Below are positions 23,191 to 36,189 of a stretch of 64,000 bases of DNA, in pieces (the stretch's first letter is position 1; the number at the start of each line of letters is the position of its first letter). The notes beneath the pieces are model-generated. The model made no database searches and was not told the origin of the DNA. It saw only the letters and a program-made list of their open reading frames with translations. This DNA is from Laccaria trichodermophora (taxonomy: Eukaryota > Basidiomycota > Agaricomycetes > Agaricales > Hydnangiaceae). The translations under genes were made by a program, and so were the position numbers. The stretch covers positions 2,418,001 to 2,482,000 of the forward strand of contig JACTVC010000004.1 in the NCBI GenBank assembly GCA_018417955.1. Reading direction: 5' to 3'.

Positions 23191-24956
23191 ATGTGTGATG
23201 TGTCAGGCCACCTTGCACTTGCATCGTTTTACTACTGGGATTTGGTGTGACATGTGGCTAGCTTCCAACGCCTGTATATGGACACCCTCGCAATGGTCGA
23301 TTGGTTCAAGGTAAGGGAGGCTCGGCTCCTTGAACCCAACTGTAAGGTTCATCCCGTTGACGAGACTGTGATGGGAGCCATTACCGACAGCCTTGAAATG
23401 GCCGAAACTCTCTTCCGCATTGGGGCACCTGTTTGGTTGGTTCGTACCCCAGCCGAAATCCCCCCTCAAATCAATATTTTGAATGTATGCCTGCCAACGC
23501 CAAAAAGCTTGGCCACCATTTGCGATCGCCGTCCTTCTGAGGTGGATCCCTGTGAACTCTGTCTTGACAACTTTCCAAATCACCCATATCCTGATATCAC
23601 GACAGCATCACCCAGAAGCACTCTCTACATACAGGCATGTCGGTCACATTTTGAAGGGTGTCTTGGACCAGAAGATCCAAAGCTGGTGGTGAAGGAGCCG
23701 CAAAGTGGCTCCCTGTCTGTAGAGCCTGTCACAGGGCCCAGTCGAAGTGACTGTGATGCTGTTCGACCCTCTCCTTGTAAGTGATGGCTTTTCCCTGAAA
23801 TCCCCTTAGTTCTCACTCACAAACTGTTGCAATAGACACCAATCCAGCTTCATCATTGACAAAGGCATCAGGGAGTATGTCAGGGGGTATGTACTCTCAA
23901 CTTAGCCACTTTTCTATTAATAATGACAACATTGCAGTCACTACAAACGTCAATCGCGACAAGTTTAGTGAGATTGAGGAGGTCTTCATACCCCCTCAAT
24001 CCCTGGTGTGGAAGAAAGCACTACTGCAGGTGAATCCAGATCTGTCCCACATCAAGGTCTCAAAAGATCGTGTCCATGGTTACCAGTTCCCCGACCCTTG
24101 GCTTTTCATGAAGGGACCGAACTGCAAGACCTTCACACTTGCTTGGCTGATCTCGCGGAGCCAGTGGCTTCAATCGTTCACCTCTCTTGACAACTCTCCT
24201 TCGCCTGCCCCACATAGTCAACACTGGTGTCATTTCTTATATCACTTCTTGAAGGAAATGAATCTGATCAATAATACACAGGCCAAGGAACTGTCAACAT
24301 CGCAACCTGGACAGAAGGGGAAATCTCATGCAAAGGGAAGTAAAAAATCAGAAAAGTCGAGGCAGAAGCAAACCGCCACCTGAGGGGAGTTGTCGAGGGA
24401 GGTTCAGGCGTCATTTTTTGGTCCCAGAGTGCAAGTGGTGGAACGTCCACATTCCATCTTCTGGTGTGATGTTTCGGTGATGGAGGGCAATACTGACAAT
24501 TTGACACCAGAGATCTCAGCTGAGATTGTGTGGAATCTTTTTGAGCAAAACTTTTGTTTGGAGATTCACATGCTTGACCAGCAAGTTTTATCAGCCAATT
24601 GGGCCTCCCAGGATTTGGCAGCAGTTCAAGACGAGTTGGTTTGGAGGGTCTTCCCTGAGGATGATGAGGGTTTTTTTGTTGGAAGAATGCCAGGGAGCAA
24701 TGTCGGACTTGTTGCAGAGAACTGGAGAGATCGGTTAAAGTCAGTGGAAGCTTTGTGGGTGCTTGTTGTGGGTTGGCCTGGACGTGATGCAGAAGCACTG
24801 GCATCAATGGCGATGTTTGATGAATCTGGGAAGTTGACAACAACACGAGCCTACTTCAAACGTATGGAGGAAATGGCTGTCGGACTGTATTGCCAGACAT
24901 TCTTTGATTACTTCGGTCGTGCCCCCTCCACCCCACATTGCATTCCAACTTCATAA
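23191..24956 (+). pseudogene. Agaricomycete hypothetical protein, companion gene of the KDZ CxC1 unit, two TGA stops
   Basis: Exon 23,191-23,776, intron 23,777-23,835 (GTAAGT..TAG), exon 23,836-24,956. The protein has MCDVSGHLALASFYYWDL, FQRLYMDTLAMVDWFK, PVDETVMGAITDSLEMAE, FRIGAPVWLVRTPAE, SLVWKKALLQVNPDL and, near the end, EIVWNLFEQNFCLEIHMLD and YCQTFFDYFGRAPSTPH. I know this set of blocks from large uncharacterised mushroom proteins. Two TGA codons, at 23,248 and 24,381, interrupt one otherwise continuous frame; each can be explained by CGA to TGA. At least one exon before 23,191 is expected, since an acceptor-like CCAACCAG precedes it. It runs 200 bases upstream of, and in the same direction as, the transposase. 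No function is known. Confidence 0.6.
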
Positions 24957-25164
24957 TTACTTGTAGCCTTTTTTTGTCGCAGCTGGTTTATTTTGGTGCT
25001 TGGTCTTTTTAATAGATTTATTTTGGTGCTCGGACTTTATAATAGACATGTGAACTTTGTTCCATTTTTCGAAGGTTGGGGGTCACTTAAGCATGCCTTG
25101 TCTGTGATTGACATCTGCTTCCCTCCCCCCCTTCTTTATGTGTCTTTCACTCAGCAAACTCATC

Positions 25165-28100
25165 ATGTCAATGTACAAAAGAAAGCCAGCTAAGTCTTTG
25201 CCTGCCAAGCTTTTCCCTGTAAACAATGCACCCAAAACCAGGAAACCTCATAAAGCTGCCAAGCTTCCATCTGCTGCTCTAGGAAATCTGTATACACCAG
25301 CTGGACATTTTGTTCAGCCCTTTAACCCAGAGGTTATCTCAGCTTCCAACCCCTTTGAACCACTGGCAACAACTCTTACCTTTGAGAATGATGGTAATAC
25401 AGTCCAGATGCCAGGGAAGAACCAGAAACAATTTCAGCGATGGGAGAATGAGGTTCTTCCTAGTCTCATGGAGCTATATGTCAAACTTCTGCATGAAATG
25501 GACTCTTTGCGAAATATGGTGCAAGTTCGTTCTCAAACACAATGCACTGGTTGTAGGTCAGGCAGACTGTTGAATGTAGCTTGCATTTTTTTTGAGTGTA
25601 TGTTATCTTATAAAATTTGAGATGTCACTAATATAATTTGGACAGGTATTGAGATGCTTTCCCTTTGCAATTGCACTTCCCCAGCACTTCAACTCCTTGA
25701 ACTGGGGTTCTTTTCATGTGCACCAATTAATCCATCTCTTGCAGTCAACTTGAACATGCTCAAGTTCATAAATGAGCTGTTCATAAATACAGCTCCCAAT
25801 ACTACTGCTTGGTGTGAAACATTGGAATCTTTTCTTGGAAACAGAAGATACAAGTTGACAACTTGGGTATGTTTATTTTTTTTGTCAAAGTTTCTTGCAT
25901 TTTGAGATTTTTTTTTCATGTTAGAATAGTTTACATTGCCATTTTGGAAGTGCTATGCAGTGGTATGCAACTTTGATTGACAAGAAAAACCTTCTTGTCA
26001 ACAATTATCTGGATACTATGAGAACTTTAATCAAAGTTTCAGGTATTTCTTGCTTATGACAAGCTTTCTTGAAACTAAAAAAAGTTTTTGAACAGAAGAT
26101 GGTGAATTTGAGCAAGGTTGATTTTTTTTTTTCCTTTCTCAGTTGAGATATATTTCTGTCATGACTCAAACTTTCTTAACAGATCAAGGTTTTTCTTTCA
26201 CTTGGTTCAAAAATCTTTTTTGTAATTCATCTGTTTGAACAGACAAAAACATTGAAATGGAAGAAGGTTTCTGTTTTTCCTCTTAATACAAGAAATCTTT
26301 CTGCTGACAATAAAACTTTTTTTTGCAGATGAAAACATAGAAATGGCTGATGGTATTTATTTTTCTTTTAAGTGAAAAGTTCTTATGCTAATTCTTTTTT
26401 CGATGTAATACAGATTATATTGATCAAGGTTTTTTGGTCTTCTTGAGTGAAAAGTTTTTATGCCAATTCTTTTTTCAGTGTAACACAGATAATATTGATC
26501 AAGGTTTTTTTCCCCTCATTTTTGGCTCAGAATAAGTTTTATATTTAACTCTTTTCACATTTTTTAGAAGATAATATTGAAATTGGTATGTGTTTTTTTA
26601 TCCAGTGAAAGGAATGTACTGGAGCAAATGTTTAGATGAGGATATGCACACTGCTGCACCAAACTTGGAAAGACCAAGTGATTATCTGAGAGGATGGTGT
26701 CCTTTGTGCTTTGGTGGGGAGGATTGGTCAAAGCCTGATGATTTGTATGTGGAGTTTTTTTGGCAACACTATTATTATTATATTAACTTTTTTTATAAGG
26801 GTTGATTTTATTGTCTGTTTGGATGCTTGTTTCAAGCAGAAGTCACGCAAGGCTCAGGGTAAAAAGGCACCTGCCCCTCAGAAGCATCTGGATACAGCAT
26901 TCATCTCCTCAGAAGATGTCAAGGCAAAGGAGGATGTGGTCAATGAAATCCGCCCAGAGCCCAAGTCCAAGTTGAAAGGTAAAAAGTCACAAGATACTCC
27001 TTTACAGCCTCAGAAGGATGAAAATCCTGACTTGTGTGAGCCTGGGCTCAAAGTTCCAAACTCTGTGCTGAATATGTGTGGTGACTCTTTTACTGCTGCA
27101 GATGAAAAACGAGTAAAAGCTAGCACTCAGTTCTTTTCTGATACTGGACTCATGAATCTTCTCTGTTGACATGATCATGTCTTATGGCTGGTAAACATGA
27201 CTTCTGCAGGAGAGAAGCAACACTATGCTCTGGTTCTTTTAGAATGTTTGTTCAACCATTCACCCTCAACTGCCAGAGTGGGTGTGGTCTATGATATTGG
27301 CTGTCAGCTTCATCGTAGTTGTATGAAATGGGGCTTCCTAAAAGACTTTCATGATAGACTCATCTGGGCTATATCGGTTTTTCATGCTTATGGCCATCAA
27401 TGGGCTTGCCAGCTCATTTATCACCCAAGAAAGTGTATAGGCTTTGGACTTATGGATGGTGAGGGCTGTGAGTGCTTTTGGAGCTCAATTAAACTGCTCA
27501 TCCCATCACTGAGAGTTACTGGATACTATAACCGTCTCTATACTTTGGATACTCAAGTGAAGCATCTGGATAAGAAGTCACTATTGAATCTTGGAGATTG
27601 GCTCAGATGTAAATGGGTTTCCATGAATACATGCAAGTCAGAAGCTCTTGATGTCTTAAAAGAGCTGGCAGAATTAGATATCACTGAAGATATTCTAAGA
27701 GAGGAATGGGCTGCTCAACTGGTTGCACAGACTAAGCCAATGCCTCGTCAATCCAAGAATCTGGCAGATAAACTCATTGAAGAGATTATACAATTGAAAG
27801 AGGATACAGATTCATGCAATAAAGAGATATACAAGTTTGAGGGTATGATTCAATCTGGGCGGTACCAAGATGGGTTGGATGTCTCTGAAGTCAGAGTGAC
27901 ACTTGCTGAACTTAGAGAGAAATGCAACAAACTAGAGAGAGCTTATAAAAGTAAATGTGAAGTTCTTGGAACAGATGGTTGACTGCAGCTGGATCGATTA
28001 CTGGGAAACAAATTCTTAAAAGTCCGGATAAATGCCTTGGCCTTAAAAAAGAGGTTGAGAACCAGACTTCAGCAGTGAAAATTTGAACTAGATGGATTGG

Positions 28101-28938
28101 AAAGAGCTTACCGTAAAACAAATACCAATGGTAGGCTATGAATACTGATATGATTATTGTACTTCACTAATGACATCATGCAGATAAGAAACTACAAGAC
28201 CATTCAGAGTCTGAAATCAAACGAAAGGAACCTGGTATTCAACAGCTAGCAAGAAAATACAATGAGTTATGTGGAGAATTGGAGGCTATAATTAAGAAGA
28301 AACAAGCACCACATGGTGCTCATGCACCTCATCCTATTGCCAGTGATGGATTGTTCAAGCTGGATGTTGATGATGACATATGGCAAGATGTGGGCCTAGA
28401 TGAGACTGATATTTCACCTGGAGGAGAAATCCCCAAATGGTTGGGTGATGAAAATGTTTGAAAGGGAATAAAATCTATGCTTGAGTTGGATAGATGTAAT
28501 GAGGAAGAAAGGAGACTATCATATGAGAGAAGTGCCATGCAAGATTGGCTCATGGAGGAGTGGAGATGTGTAACAATGGCTATAGAGAAGAATGTATGTG
28601 AAGAAGTAGTCTATCAGATGGTCTTGCATGCAGAATTCTTGGCATGCTTATGCAACAACTGGCAAGACAAAATATGTATGATTGATCCTCACAAACCTAT
28701 GCCAGATTCATGGGGACCCTCATTGGAAGATCTTATGGAGGCACATAAGTTGGACATGACTGCCATGGTTGCTGAGAATGAAAGAGAGATATATGATGAT
28801 GACAATGAAGAGGAGGAAGATGATGAGGATGATGAGGGTGATGAAGAAGAGGGTGAAGAGACAGAGTTATTGGAGGCTGTTGAGATGATAGCTTTATCTG
28901 ATGAGTTTCGACAAAGTTATACAGACTCATTGTTCTGA
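25165..28938 (+). pseudogene. KDZ transposase, CxC1 type, full length with micro-exon array and four TGA stops
   Basis: Exons: 25165-25597, 25646-25866, 25925-26042, then short ones at 26096-26116, 26183-26188, 26243-26266, 26329-26352, 26414-26428, 26489-26503 and 26568-26585, then 26606-26744, 26800-28130 and 28184-28938. Phases fit throughout (about 1,039 residues, the usual family size). The CxC1 domain shows FQRWENEVLPSLMELYVKLL, CTGC, CNC...LGFFSCAP and AWCETLESFLGNRRYKLTTW. Then PSDYLRGWCPLCFGG and DFIVCLDACFKQK. The KDZ core has NMTSAGEKQHYALVLLE, YDIGCQLHRSC, FHAYGHQWACQLIYHPRK and DGEGCECFWSSI. The C-terminus has DVDDDIWQDVGL and an acidic tail. TGA interrupts at 27,167, 27,980, 28,076 and 28,459. 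At 27,167 the family has CRHDR; here it reads C-stop-HDH, as expected if CGA and CGT lost CpGs on opposite strands. Inactive as it stands. Confidence 0.85.
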
Positions 28939-28939
28939 C

Positions 28940-29545
28940 CATTGATAGGAAGAAAGTGTATATAAATAGTGATAAGTACCACTTCAGAAGAGTTATGCAC
29001 TACAAAGTGTTGAAATATATGATTTTGGATTGTAACTTCAATAAGAAACAAACAAAAAAACCAATGTATAAAATGTTGAGAAACCTGCACCAAAAAACCA
29101 AGCTTTTTTTTTGGAAACTGGGACCCCAGATACCCTGTGACACTGGTCAGAAATGTTCTAGCCATGTGACAAGGCTAAAAGATTTTTGAGCAATGTGACA
29201 TGGCTAGAACATATCCGAGCGATGTCACACCACTGAAACATTTTTAGCCACTCTGGCACACCTCAAACATTTCTGGCCAGTTTGACTTGGCTCAAACATT
29301 TCTTACCAGTCTGACACACTTCAAACATTTCCAACCACTTTCAGATGGCTAGGATATTTTTCAATACAAAATATCAACCCAAACATTTCTGGTCACAATA
29401 TTAAAGGTCAAACATTTTCTACCCAATCCAATATTATATTTTCTCCCAAAGGCAAAAAAATAAACAGCTGGCACAACCTACTAGCCTGGATACATTCTTA
29501 CATTTTACAAGGCTAATAGCTTGGTCAAGGTCGGTGACTGAAGTG
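28940..29545 (+). repeat. right terminal region of the KDZ CxC1 unit
   Basis: AT-rich sequence with about 30-base units (ATGTGACATGGCTAGAACAT type), followed by AGGCTAATAGCTTGGTCAAG and ending GGTGACTGAAGTG at 29,545. It parallels the outer 500 bases of the palindrome arm (18,650-19,166) and shares its terminal 13 bases. I find no matching CACTTCAGTCACC left end between 19,167 and 25,165, so the left terminus is lost or was never on this side. Confidence 0.7.
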
Positions 29546-30500
29546 GGAGGGGAGGGAGTAATGGGAGGGGGAGTGGTGGAGAGTGAAGGAAGAGGTGGTG
29601 AGGAGTGGGGAGTGATGGAAGGGGAGCTCACCTGAGCTTGTTGTTGCTCATGTCTGTTCCGTCACCTTAGTTCATAGACATTTGTCCTCGTCTTGTTCTT
29701 GGGCAGTCATAGATGTTCACAGGTGGTTGTGGTCATTCATGGGCGATCATGTTGGGCAGTCATGGTCATGGGCAGGTGGTCGTGGACGTTGGCAGGTGGT
29801 TGTTGTCTTTGGTAGGTGGTTGTTGTCTTTGGTAGGCGGTCGTTGTCATTGGTGGGCGATTGTGGATGTTCGTGGGGGGTCATGGATGTTCGTGGGGGGT
29901 CGTGGTCATTGGTGGGGGGTTGTGGATGATCGTTGGTGAGCGGTCATTGTCATTGGTGGGTGATCGTGGATGTTGGTGGGTGATGGTGGTCATTCATGGT
30001 TGTCCATGGGTGTTCCTCTTTGTCCATGGTCCACCGCCCATGTCTTCATCCATGGTTGTCCTCATTTGTTGGGCGGTCATCGTGGTCCTCGAGGAAAAAC
30101 AAATATGATGAACAATGACTGATGTCATTGTTCGTTGTTTGGTTGCCACGTCGCTAGCTACGACGTGGCACATGGTTGGTGTCAGCAGGGAAAACAGAGG
30201 TGGTGACTGCTTACCATTGGGCACCACCCCATCACCATCGTCCTCACAAAAGGACGTGGTGGGCACTCATGCAGTTGTCAGTGGGCGCTCTTTGCCCTTC
30301 GTTGAGTTGCTGGTCCATCGTGTGGTCGTGAGCCCTCATCGATGCGTGTTCGTGGCCATTCTCAATGGGCATGGAGGGTGCGTGCTCATGTTGTATGGTT
30401 GGTGGTATTCCTGGGCCCTCATGCCTTGTCTTCAGTGGTGGATGGTCATGGTGGTGGTCGTCAGCAAAGTCGTAGTCTTGGACGTGATTGTTTGACGAAC
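29546..30500. repeat. purine tract and GTGGTCGTGGATGTT minisatellite
   Basis: A GGGAGGGGGAGTGGTGG tract (29,546-29,635) is followed by tandem (G)TGGTCGTGGATGTTGGT and TTGTCTTTGGTAGGTGG units, then a less repetitive part with GACGTGGCAC, GGTGTCAG and GGTGGTGACTGCTTACCA. The same order is found at 33,860-34,660. Long frames on both strands are products of the repeat. Confidence 0.7.
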
Positions 30501-31930
30501 AATTTGGCAAACATGAAGTAGCCAAACAATACCACATCAAACCAATCCAGTGACACATATGACGCCTATTTGGATATCCAACAGGCTGTTGCAATACTAA
30601 TAATACACCATGAATCATGTATATAAATTGATTAAAGTTAGATAGAAGTTGATAGAGTACTATTGGAACCATTATTATGAGGAGATATACCAGCAACAGA
30701 GAGCTCAGCCTCTGATACAACCCACCTGATATTGAAAAATATGTATGCCCTGTTCAGTTTGAATTGGATTGAATACAGTCCTTAAAATTTCTCTCATGCC
30801 TCAACTGTAAACTAGAACTGACCATGCCCAAACCCAAACTGGAACTCAGCTGGAACTGTAACCAAACTGTCTGTTCAGTTCTGCCAGTTCGGTTGAACTG
30901 ATGGTTCAGAATTGAACTTTGGCATGACTAGGAGTAAGGTACCATAGGTTGTAGTATTTACAGCACTGTGGAAGAACATCAACTGGAGGGTAGACATTGT
31001 GAATGAAATCATTGAAATGTCTTAATTATCTGCACTTGTAGGTTGGAAGTGAACAGGGATAGCATTGTATATGATGCCCAAGATTTAGTGCCAAGTTTTG
31101 GAGAACATTAATGATATTCATGTCTTTTGCAGCTTGTAGGGCCTCAAAAATTCTGTTTAAAACCCAGTTATATCTGAGCTCTATGTTACTACCATGGAAC
31201 TCTACTAAGAGTTGAAAATAGGAAGAACAAGGATTCAGCAACAAGGAGAATATTTATTTGACTTACTTCAAGACAACAGCTGTTGGTGTGAAGACAATAA
31301 ATATGTGCATTATAGGATGGCAACAACTTCACAAGGAGGCAACAGTGCATGCAAGACAGGCTGGGGGTGGAAATCCATCCAGCCTGCTTTCTATTACATT
31401 GTACCAAGGGGGTGGCAGAACGTGAATCTCAGATATAGGGTTGGGGGGGGGGCATCCGTCAGAGGCCTTAAGGTTATTTGTGACTTTCTCTAATAAAAAC
31501 CATATAATGGTCTGTAACACTACTTGGAGCTTGATTTGGCAAATTGCACACATATTCAGTCAGTAACCAGAAACTCTTCTATGTAGACTATTGTGTTTTA
31601 CCTGCTGCAAATCCCATGAATGTTGAATAGTAGGGCAGATGCCAATTGGATACCAACTTCTGGAGTCCTGTCTAATTTTTGGCAGTTTGGCAGTTCTTGA
31701 GTTATTCTATCAAATATTACAAAAAGACATCCATCTACATCTAAAGAGATTTAATTTAAGGTAGCCAGTTAAGGAGCCATCCTCAATGGAAAAGGTCTCC
31801 GTCTTTCAGTACGTTGCCATTATCTTCTGAAAGTCAGATGCTGACACGAATGTCACATGCTGTGACAGTGACATTACTACTACAACAACGTCAACCACAC
31901 GACTTCCACCTCATGACGAGGTCTTTGCCA
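30501..31930. other. stretch without a recognisable gene
   Basis: AT-rich, CpG-poor sequence. I see GGTTGAACTGATGGTTCAG near 30,890 (imperfect palindrome) and a GGGTTGGGGGGGGG run near 31,440. No frame of convincing composition exists on either strand. Confidence 0.4.
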
Positions 31931-31934
31931 TCCC

Positions 31935-32178
31935 CCATGAGTTCTGGCAGATTCCATGGAATTCCGATGGAAACCAGTTGGCTGGAGCCTCAGCCATTCT
32001 GGTTTCCAATTCCATGGAAATTCCAATGGAATCTGACGGAATCCAGTGGAAATGGTTGGAATCTGGGAGCCTCCCGGAACAGTTTCCATTGGAATCCATT
32101 GGAATTCCAACCAGATTCCATGGAATTCCAATGGAAAGTACATTTAATGTCAAATTCCAACAGATTCCGAGAGATTCC
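31935..32178. repeat. GGAATTCCA / TGGAATCC short-repeat block
   Basis: About 240 bases built from ATTCCATGGAATTCC, TTCCAATGGAATC and similar units, self-complementary on a small scale. It resembles the ATTCCTGCAGGAATCC subterminal arrays of the CxC5/CxC6 KDZ elements but with a different core. The large element starting at 32,179 is inserted at its right end; a scrap (AGATTCCAATGAATTCCAAT) remains on the far side at 39,689. Confidence 0.6.
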
Positions 32179-33859
32179 CACTTCAGTCACCTAGTGCCAA
32201 CTGACTATTAGTCATGCAAACTCCATGTAAGTTACATGACTAAATGTCATGGACCATATCTATATTCTAGATATATATGGGTCCTAGAAAGCCCTGAAAT
32301 ACAAAATATATTTTTGACACATGAACCCTGAAATGTCACATAAAAATTATAATGTCACTGTCACACCTTAGAAATATATTTCTGCCCTGGCTTTGCCTTA
32401 GGATATATTTTGTGAAACAGATGTGGTAAGGATATATTTTTCTGGTCTGTAGGGGTGTCAGGGGTCCTAGTTTCAGCAAAAAACTTGGGATTTTTTTTGC
32501 TGTCTGGAGTATATATTCTGGAAGATTCTGCAATGACTTCCAGGGGTTTTGGCACTATGTCTAGCTGTGCTCCCAGTATGTATGTAGCAATAAGGGGCAT
32601 TAATAGCATCTGTGATATACCTGAGTTGCTTAAGTATCACCCACTTCCAATCACACTATGAATACAGTTTGCATTACAGATTCATTCATTCTCCTTCAAC
32701 AATTTTGGGCCTCAATGACATGTATGATTCACCTTGAAGCTATTCAGTCCAAGATTCCTAAGTTGCTTAAGTACTATCCACTTTGACACTATAGATACAG
32801 TTTGCACTATGGAATTTTTTAGCTGCTTAGAAATCCCCTCCACTTCTGCCTCTACTTCAGCTCCAAGATCTCCATTTGCACCTTATCTGCATACCCCACC
32901 CACATCTGTATTACTATCCCCCTGCCAGACAAACTCCTGCATCTGATATCAAACATGTTGTCCAATCCACTTTTGAAAACCAGAGTTCACAAAGTTCTTT
33001 GTTTCACTCTCCAATTGCATTATCTGCATGCCCCACCTACATACATCTGTATTAGTCAAACCTCTGCATGTGATATCAAACATCTCTCCCAACCTACTTT
33101 CAAAAACCAGAGTTCACAAAGTTCTTTGCTCTTTCTCTTTTTCTCTCTCCAGTTGCGCCTGATCTGCATACCTCACCACATCTGTATTACCATCCCCTGC
33201 CAGTTAAACCCCTGCATGTGATATCAAACATCTCTCCCACCCCACTTTCACAGACAAGAGTTCACCAAGTTCTTTGTTGTTTCTCTCCTTCTCTTCCTCT
33301 CTCCCTGTTTTCCTCTTCTGCTCTCCCTGCCTTCCTCCCTCTTTCTCTTGACTCTTCATTGTAACTTTATTGACAACGAATTCCATTCTCCTCTAACAAA
33401 TTCTGTTCACCAATGTCATAGTATGGAGTCACACATATCTTTCCACTAAATCCTGAACCAAGATCTATTTTAACCATATCATGAATCCAGATACATAATT
33501 TCTGAACTATATTATGAATATTTTAATTAGATGCTGAACCAAGATATATCTTTCCACTTTATCTTGAACAAGGATATATTCACAAGACATATATTTCAAT
33601 CATATCCTGACCCAGGATATATTACCAATACATATTCTCAAGCTATATCTTGAACAAAGATATATATATTCAACAAGATATTGAACCAGGATATATTACC
33701 AAGATATATTACCAAGGTACATTTTTGAACTATATCCTGAACAGGATATATTTTTTGACATATAACTTTTAACTAGATCTTGCAGAAGACAAAGGTGCAA
33801 TTTATTGAATGAAACTACATAGATTTACATTACTACAAAGACCATTCATTAAATACAGA

Positions 33860-34660
33860 AATAAAGAGAGGGAGGGGGAGGGGTTTGGTGGGCAATAGGG
33901 AGAGGGGAAAGGGCTGGTAGGGAATGATGGGGGGGGGGGGGAAAGAGGTTCTAGGCAATGAGGGAGGGGTGCCAGGAAATAAGAGAGAGGGGGAGGGAGT
34001 GCTGCAATGAGGGAGAGGGGGAGTGGTGTGCAGTGGGAGGGAGTGAGAGAGAGGGAGAGGGGGAATGGGAGGGGGAGTGAGAGAATGGGAGAGGGAGTGA
34101 GGGAATGGAGGTGTAGGGAGTGATGGAGGAGGGAGGGAGTGATGGGGAGAGGGGGAAGGGTAAGGAGTGATGGAGGGCTCGTCATTGCTTGTGTCCGTTC
34201 AGGTGGTCGTTTTCGTTGGCAGGCAGTCGCCTTTGTTTCTGGGCGGTTGTAAATGTTTGTGGGCAGGTCGCCCTCATCTCGTTTGTGGGTGCTCGTGGAC
34301 GTTCGCGTGGGTGGTCGTGGATGTTGGTGGATGTTGGTGGGAGCTTGTGGATGTTGGTGGGTGCTCGCGGTCGTTGGTGGTTGTCTGTGGGTGTTCGTCT
34401 TTGTCCGTGGTCCACCATCCACACCTTCATCCATCGTCGTCTTCATTTTTGAGGCAGTCATTGTGGTCTGCCAGGCGAAACAAATACGACAAACAACGAC
34501 TGCTGTCGTCATTCATCATCTGGTTGCCATGTCGCAGCTAGCGACGTGGCACCTCATTGGTGTCAGAAGGGAAAAAGCTGGGGTGGTGACTGCTTACCAG
34601 GCTGGGTATGACACAACCTCGTCACCATCGTCCTCGCCTGCTGTTGATCTCCTTTGATGT
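33860..34660. repeat. purine tract plus minisatellite, left member of an inverted pair
   Basis: GAGGGGGAGTG-type purine run to 34,165, then GGTCGTGGATGTTGGTGG units, then GACGTGGCACCTC, TTGGTGTCAG and GGTGGTGACTGCTTACCAG. Homologous in order to 29,546-30,240. Not coding. Confidence 0.7.
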
Positions 34661-35089
34661 CATGTGTTTGCTGGGGGTTGGTGACATGGCGCTGCCGCAT
34701 CATTCTTGTGATGCTGGGGTAGTTGTAGTTGTTTCGTGACGACGTTGTGTGTCATCGTGCGCCGTCAGCATCCTTGTTGCATTGCAGTGGGTGTGCCATG
34801 GGTGTGTGCGTTGACTTTTGTGGGTGCTGGTTGTTGATTTTCGTGGGCGGTGGCCATTTGTGTGTTGTTTGTTGGGCGGTCATTGTCGGTTTGGGCAGCC
34901 AGGGTTCTTTGCAGTGGTGGGTTGTGTGACCTGGCATGATGGCAACATGGTGGTGAGGTGGAGTTATTGGCGTTGACAGAGTGGTGGTGAAGTTGTGGGT
35001 TGAAGAGAAAAGGAACATCACAGAGTCACACTCTGTGACGTTGTTCATTTGTAGATGTAGATGTTGAAGTTCAAGATCACACTCTGATC

Positions 35090-35360
35090 ATGCTCACTAA
35101 GATTCTGAGACTACAGAAGTTTGTAGTCTCAAAAAGCTGGTATTACAAAATTTTATAATGAAAAAATTGAACAGTACAAGTTTTTGTAATGAAAAAAGAG
35201 GAGACTACAATTTTTGTAGTCTCAAAAAGCTGGTACTACAAAACTTTGTAATGATAAAAGAAGATAATACAATTTTTTGTAGTTTTTGTAGTCCCAAACA
35301 GTGAACTACAAAATTTTGGTAGTCCTGAAAAGTAGACACTACAAATTTTTCTCTGTCCAA
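35090..35360. repeat. (A)CTACAAA...TTTGTAGTCTC repeats
   Basis: At least six alternating TTTGTAGTCTCAAAAAGC and ACTACAA motifs in 270 bases, giving several small hairpins. They belong to the same family as 22,740-23,020 and 61,090-61,220. Confidence 0.65.
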
Positions 35361-36189
35361 AGAGCAGATGGTTTAATACTCTGGGTTCATTCTTTAGGAA
35401 ACAGTTGTGAGAAACTAATGACAAAAAGAATGACACAATGGTTTAACATTGATGGTCAGAAGCTGTTCCATGATGCAGATACAGGCAAGATGATCCCTAG
35501 AATGTTGAATACATTCATTGTACATTTAATTTGGGACAAGGGGATCACAGAGCTTGTGCAACAAGAGTTTCATCACCCACACGAGAACATGCAGATCGTC
35601 AATGGCATCTAATGTATAATAGCCGCAGTCAATCCGTAATTTCAGTTCAGAAACTGAGTTGTCACCAGGAACACAAAAAGATTCCTTCGTATGAACTTGG
35701 CATTGGTCATGGTGCCCAATTTATTGCATTGTAGTTCAGATGCAATGTCTGTTGTCAGGCGGGAACTCACAAGTTGCCTGTTACAGATATGAGCAAATCT
35801 TTGTCTATAATCTTCTTCTAGTGCATCTACGATGTGAACAGTGATGAGATTGACACCGATTATCAACCTGCACACAGTTTGGGGGCTGTTCCGAGCATGC
35901 CTCTGTGTGCCTGCACAGAAGACGAATCAAAGCTAATCAAACCCATTCCTGGCAGTGGCCTAATCCTTAACAGTACCCCTCCTGCAATTTGAACCCTGGA
36001 AGTGGCAATTTTATGAAATACTTTCATGTAATATACATAACTGTGGGGACAGATTTCTCATTAGGTACAAATCTCTGTAATGAATACAAAGTTACTTAAT
36101 AGACTACAAATTTAATCAGAAACAGTGCTACAGGAGCGTGAACTTGAATGTTTGAATGTCGATGTATACCACAAGGTCACACGTTGTGA

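Noticed and set aside
25689..25919. Minus-strand frame in the KDZ gene
   Set aside because: Antisense of CxC1 exon 2, whose plus-strand product matches the family.
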